This document shows, piece after piece, positions 62,137 through 64,000 of a stretch of DNA of 64,000 nt; the stretch's first letter is position 1; each line of letters begins with the position of its first letter. The stretch is from positions 310,001 through 374,000 of the forward strand of contig JADJPZ010000004.1 in the NCBI GenBank assembly GCA_016713025.1. Reading direction: 5' to 3'. The DNA comes from Saprospiraceae bacterium (GTDB lineage Bacteria; Bacteroidota; Bacteroidia; Chitinophagales; Saprospiraceae). The position numbers and the translations under genes are program-made. The notes under the pieces are model-generated. The model worked only from the letters and a program-made list of their open reading frames with translations. It made no database searches and was not told where the DNA came from.

Positions 62137-64000
62137 GTGCGCCAAGCATGTTTAATATCTAAGGGGTGAAATTCCTCGACGAGCCAGCCGATAGGAATCG
62201 TTAGCCAATAGCAAGGGTGTCTTGAGTAATTGAGAATCTGAAGGAAGCAGGCGGCAAAAGTGTGATTGAACGAACAGAAACATATTATAAGGCTTACATT
62301 GTGGGTAAGTGAGCAATAGATTGCGAAGCCCAATAGTCGGACGTAAACAATGGTAGTAAAATATGTCAGTTACACGGAAAGAGATTGAACTTACCTTGGG
62401 AGATCCTATAAATAGCGACCTGAGACGGAACAAAGCGCAAGGGAAGTAAAGGACTATTTAAAGGAAGTCAGCAGAGATCATAGTAGTGAAGAATCATCTG
62501 TAATGGATGTGGAGCGAAGGATCGAATCTTTAGGATGTTAATTTTTTTTGAAAGTAATGGTAAAGGCCAATGATTAAGGACAAGGAAAATGCTAAACCGA
62601 TGCAACCTGCTGGACAGGGAGAAGGAAATAATAGCAGCCTATTCAATGATGAACTACCCGTATGGTACGACGGAAGTGGAAAGGTATGTCCGAAGTGGAC
62701 TTCCAGATGCTGGCAAGAGAGAGAACAGACGATGAACGTACTGGAAGAGATAGCGTCGCTAAGGAATCTAGTAAAAGCCTACCGACACGTGAAAACGAAC
62801 GCAGGTAGTCCGGGAGTAGATGGAATAGATGTCAAGGAGTTCGGAAAATGGTTTAGAACGCACCATGGAGCACTAAAGACAGAAATCCTAAACGGAGACT
62901 ATCGCCCTTCATTAGTACGTGGAGTAGAGATACCGAAACCCAAAGGGGGCAAAAGGCTACTGGGCATACCGACGGTAAAAGACCGAGTTGTACAGCAAGC
63001 AATCAGCCAAGTGATGGTAAGGTATTATGAAGTTACATTTACGGAAAGCAGCCATGGATTTAGGCCAGGCCGTGGAACAGAGAGCGCACTAAAGTTAGCC
63101 CAGTCACACGTTAAAACAGGGAAGACACGAGTAGTCGACATCGACTTAGAGAAATTCTTTGATGAAGTGAATCATAGCCGATTGATGTGGCATCTGAGTT
63201 TACGGATGGGTGACAAACGATTACTAGACCTAATCAGAAAGATACTACGTAGTGGCATACTGTTAGGTGGCGTATCGCATCAACGGATAAAGGGGACACC
63301 ACAAGGAAGCCCACTGAGTCCGTTGTTATCCAACATCGTATTAGATGAACTGGACCAAGAACTGGCTAGGCGTGGACTGAGTTATGTAAGATACGCAGAT
63401 GACGTTTTGATCTTTGTAAGAAGTAAACAAAGTGCCGAACGGGTATATGTTAGCATTAGCGAATACATAACTAAGAAAATGCGTCTGAAAGTAAATGTAG
63501 AAAAGAGCGGAGTACGGAAAGTACATGAAGTAGCGTTTTTAGGTCATAGTCTAGGTGGTGGTGGTCGCCTTTATCTAAGTAAGCCGAGCGAATTACGACT
63601 TAAGTCGAAGCTAAAAGATCTGACATCACGTCGACGTGGGATCAGTCTGGATCAGTTGATAAAGGAAGTAAATAGCTTATTGCGTGGTTGGTTACAATAC
63701 TTCAAGAGATCAGAAATGAAATCGAAGATAGAAAGAATCAACAGCTGGCTGAAAAGACGAATAAGATGCTTTAGGATAAAACAATGCAAACGCAAGATTG
63801 GTATTGTCAGATTCCTAAGGAGCCAAGGCGTAAGTGAGAAATTGAGCTGGCTGACAGCCCTAAGTGGCAAAGGCTGGTGGCGTCTATCAAACACTCCAGG
63901 CACCAATATCGGGATGAATAACGAGTGGTTTACAAAGATTGGATACTACGATTTAGTCTCCAACTACAACCATCTGCACAAATCCACCTAAAGAAACCGC
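62137..64000 (+). mobile_element. group II intron, 3' end beyond the window
   Basis: The 5' end GTGCGCC at 62137 matches the GUGYG start of group II introns. About 430 bases of non-coding, structured-looking RNA (domains I-III; GGGGTGAAATTCC and AAGGAAGCAGGCGGCAAAA are typical) precede the reverse transcriptase frame in domain IV. The last bases of the window (GAAACCGC) fit the beginning of catalytic domain V, so domains V-VI and the 3' exon lie beyond 64000. It sits in intergenic DNA after the aminopeptidase terminator region. Confidence 0.85.
62570..63991 (+). CDS. ltrA: group II intron reverse transcriptase/maturase
   Basis: 473 residues. RT domain: RLLGIPTVKDRVVQQAISQVM, SHGFRPGRGTESALKLAQ, VVDIDLEKFFDEVNH, GTPQGSPLSPLLSNIVLDELD and the catalytic YADD in YVRYADDVLIF. 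A thumb/maturase (X) domain follows (about 370-440, with LLRGWLQYF). No HNH endonuclease domain is present after it, so the protein is of the type without En. It would splice the intron RNA and copy it into new sites. ATG 62570 is the first in frame; the RT homology begins at the later ATG 62732. Confidence 0.95.
   Translation: MIKDKENAKPMQPAGQGEGNNSSLFNDELPVWYDGSGKVCPKWTSRCWQEREQTMNVLEEIASLRNLVKAYRHVKTNAGSPGVDGIDVKEFGKWFRTHHGALKTEILNGDYRPSLVRGVEIPKPKGGKRLLGIPTVKDRVVQQAISQVMVRYYEVTFTESSHGFRPGRGTESALKLAQSHVKTGKTRVVDIDLEKFFDEVNHSRLMWHLSLRMGDKRLLDLIRKILRSGILLGGVSHQRIKGTPQGSPLSPLLSNIVLDELDQELARRGLSYVRYADDVLIFVRSKQSAERVYVSISEYITKKMRLKVNVEKSGVRKVHEVAFLGHSLGGGGRLYLSKPSELRLKSKLKDLTSRRRGISLDQLIKEVNSLLRGWLQYFKRSEMKSKIERINSWLKRRIRCFRIKQCKRKIGIVRFLRSQGVSEKLSWLTALSGKGWWRLSNTPGTNIGMNNEWFTKIGYYDLVSNYNHLHKST

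Noticed and set aside
62130..62433. Minus-strand frames of 67 and 93 codons
   Set aside because: They lie within the structured RNA part of the group II intron and have no protein-like features.

Overview
The window is AT-rich chromosomal DNA from a member of the Bacteroidota. The evidence is a two-part promoter of the Bacteroidota type (TTG, about 19-23 bp, then TAnnTTTG) before several genes, almost no Shine-Dalgarno sequences, two TonB-dependent outer-membrane receptors, a secreted protein with a type IX secretion sorting tail, an S16 protein with a long acidic tail, and an array of eight-helix ABC permeases of the kind common in this phylum. A Saprospiria-like lineage is possible, but I cannot prove it from sequence alone.

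Layout. 1-11.6 kb (+ strand): a phosphate module (DUF47/PhoU-like fragment plus a PiT transporter with an unusual helix-turn-helix-like tail), a frameshifted penicillin-acylase family gene, coaE, an alpha/beta hydrolase, a TonB-dependent receptor, rpsP and a conserved unknown gene. 11.6-12.7 kb: a tRNA-Arg, a decayed GIY-YIG nuclease and a broken half-copy of the same tRNA interrupted by a 32-bp palindromic element. 12.7-17.6 kb (- strand): a glycoside hydrolase-like protein, a metallophosphoesterase, a DUF2200 protein and a secreted Gfo/Idh/MocA oxidoreductase. 17.7-21.6 kb: a 100-bp MITE-like element, lpdA (frameshifted) and a rearranged restriction-modification island. 21.7-25.9 kb (- strand): an overlapping operon of flippase, prmC and TonB receptor. 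26-28.3 kb: a hydrolase, a three-unit 55-bp hairpin repeat array and a secreted unknown.

28.4-59 kb is dominated by an ABC export locus. It has five paralogous MacB/FtsX-type permeases with an S41 peptidase among them, and further downstream an ABC ATPase, a TolC-like outer-membrane protein, a sigma54-type response regulator and a histidine kinase. The two halves are separated by about 11 kb of accessory genes: a DGPF/ECF sigma pair, a 7-TM protein, a LuxR remnant, a T9SS cargo protein, an alpha/beta hydrolase, TPR proteins and a serine hydrolase. This block is flanked by 255-bp direct repeats about 98% identical and contains several broken genes. A RelE-type toxin-antitoxin pair sits between the response regulator and its kinase.

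59-64 kb: a small membrane protein gene, an esterase, an M17 leucyl aminopeptidase, a shared terminator, a possible 22-residue peptide gene, and a group II intron whose reverse transcriptase ends just before the window edge.

Broken genes are frequent. Two housekeeping-type genes (penicillin acylase family and lpdA) are each exactly one A short in an A-run, which could be consensus error as well as real mutation. The damage inside the 11-kb block (in-frame stops, multiple lesions) looks like true decay.
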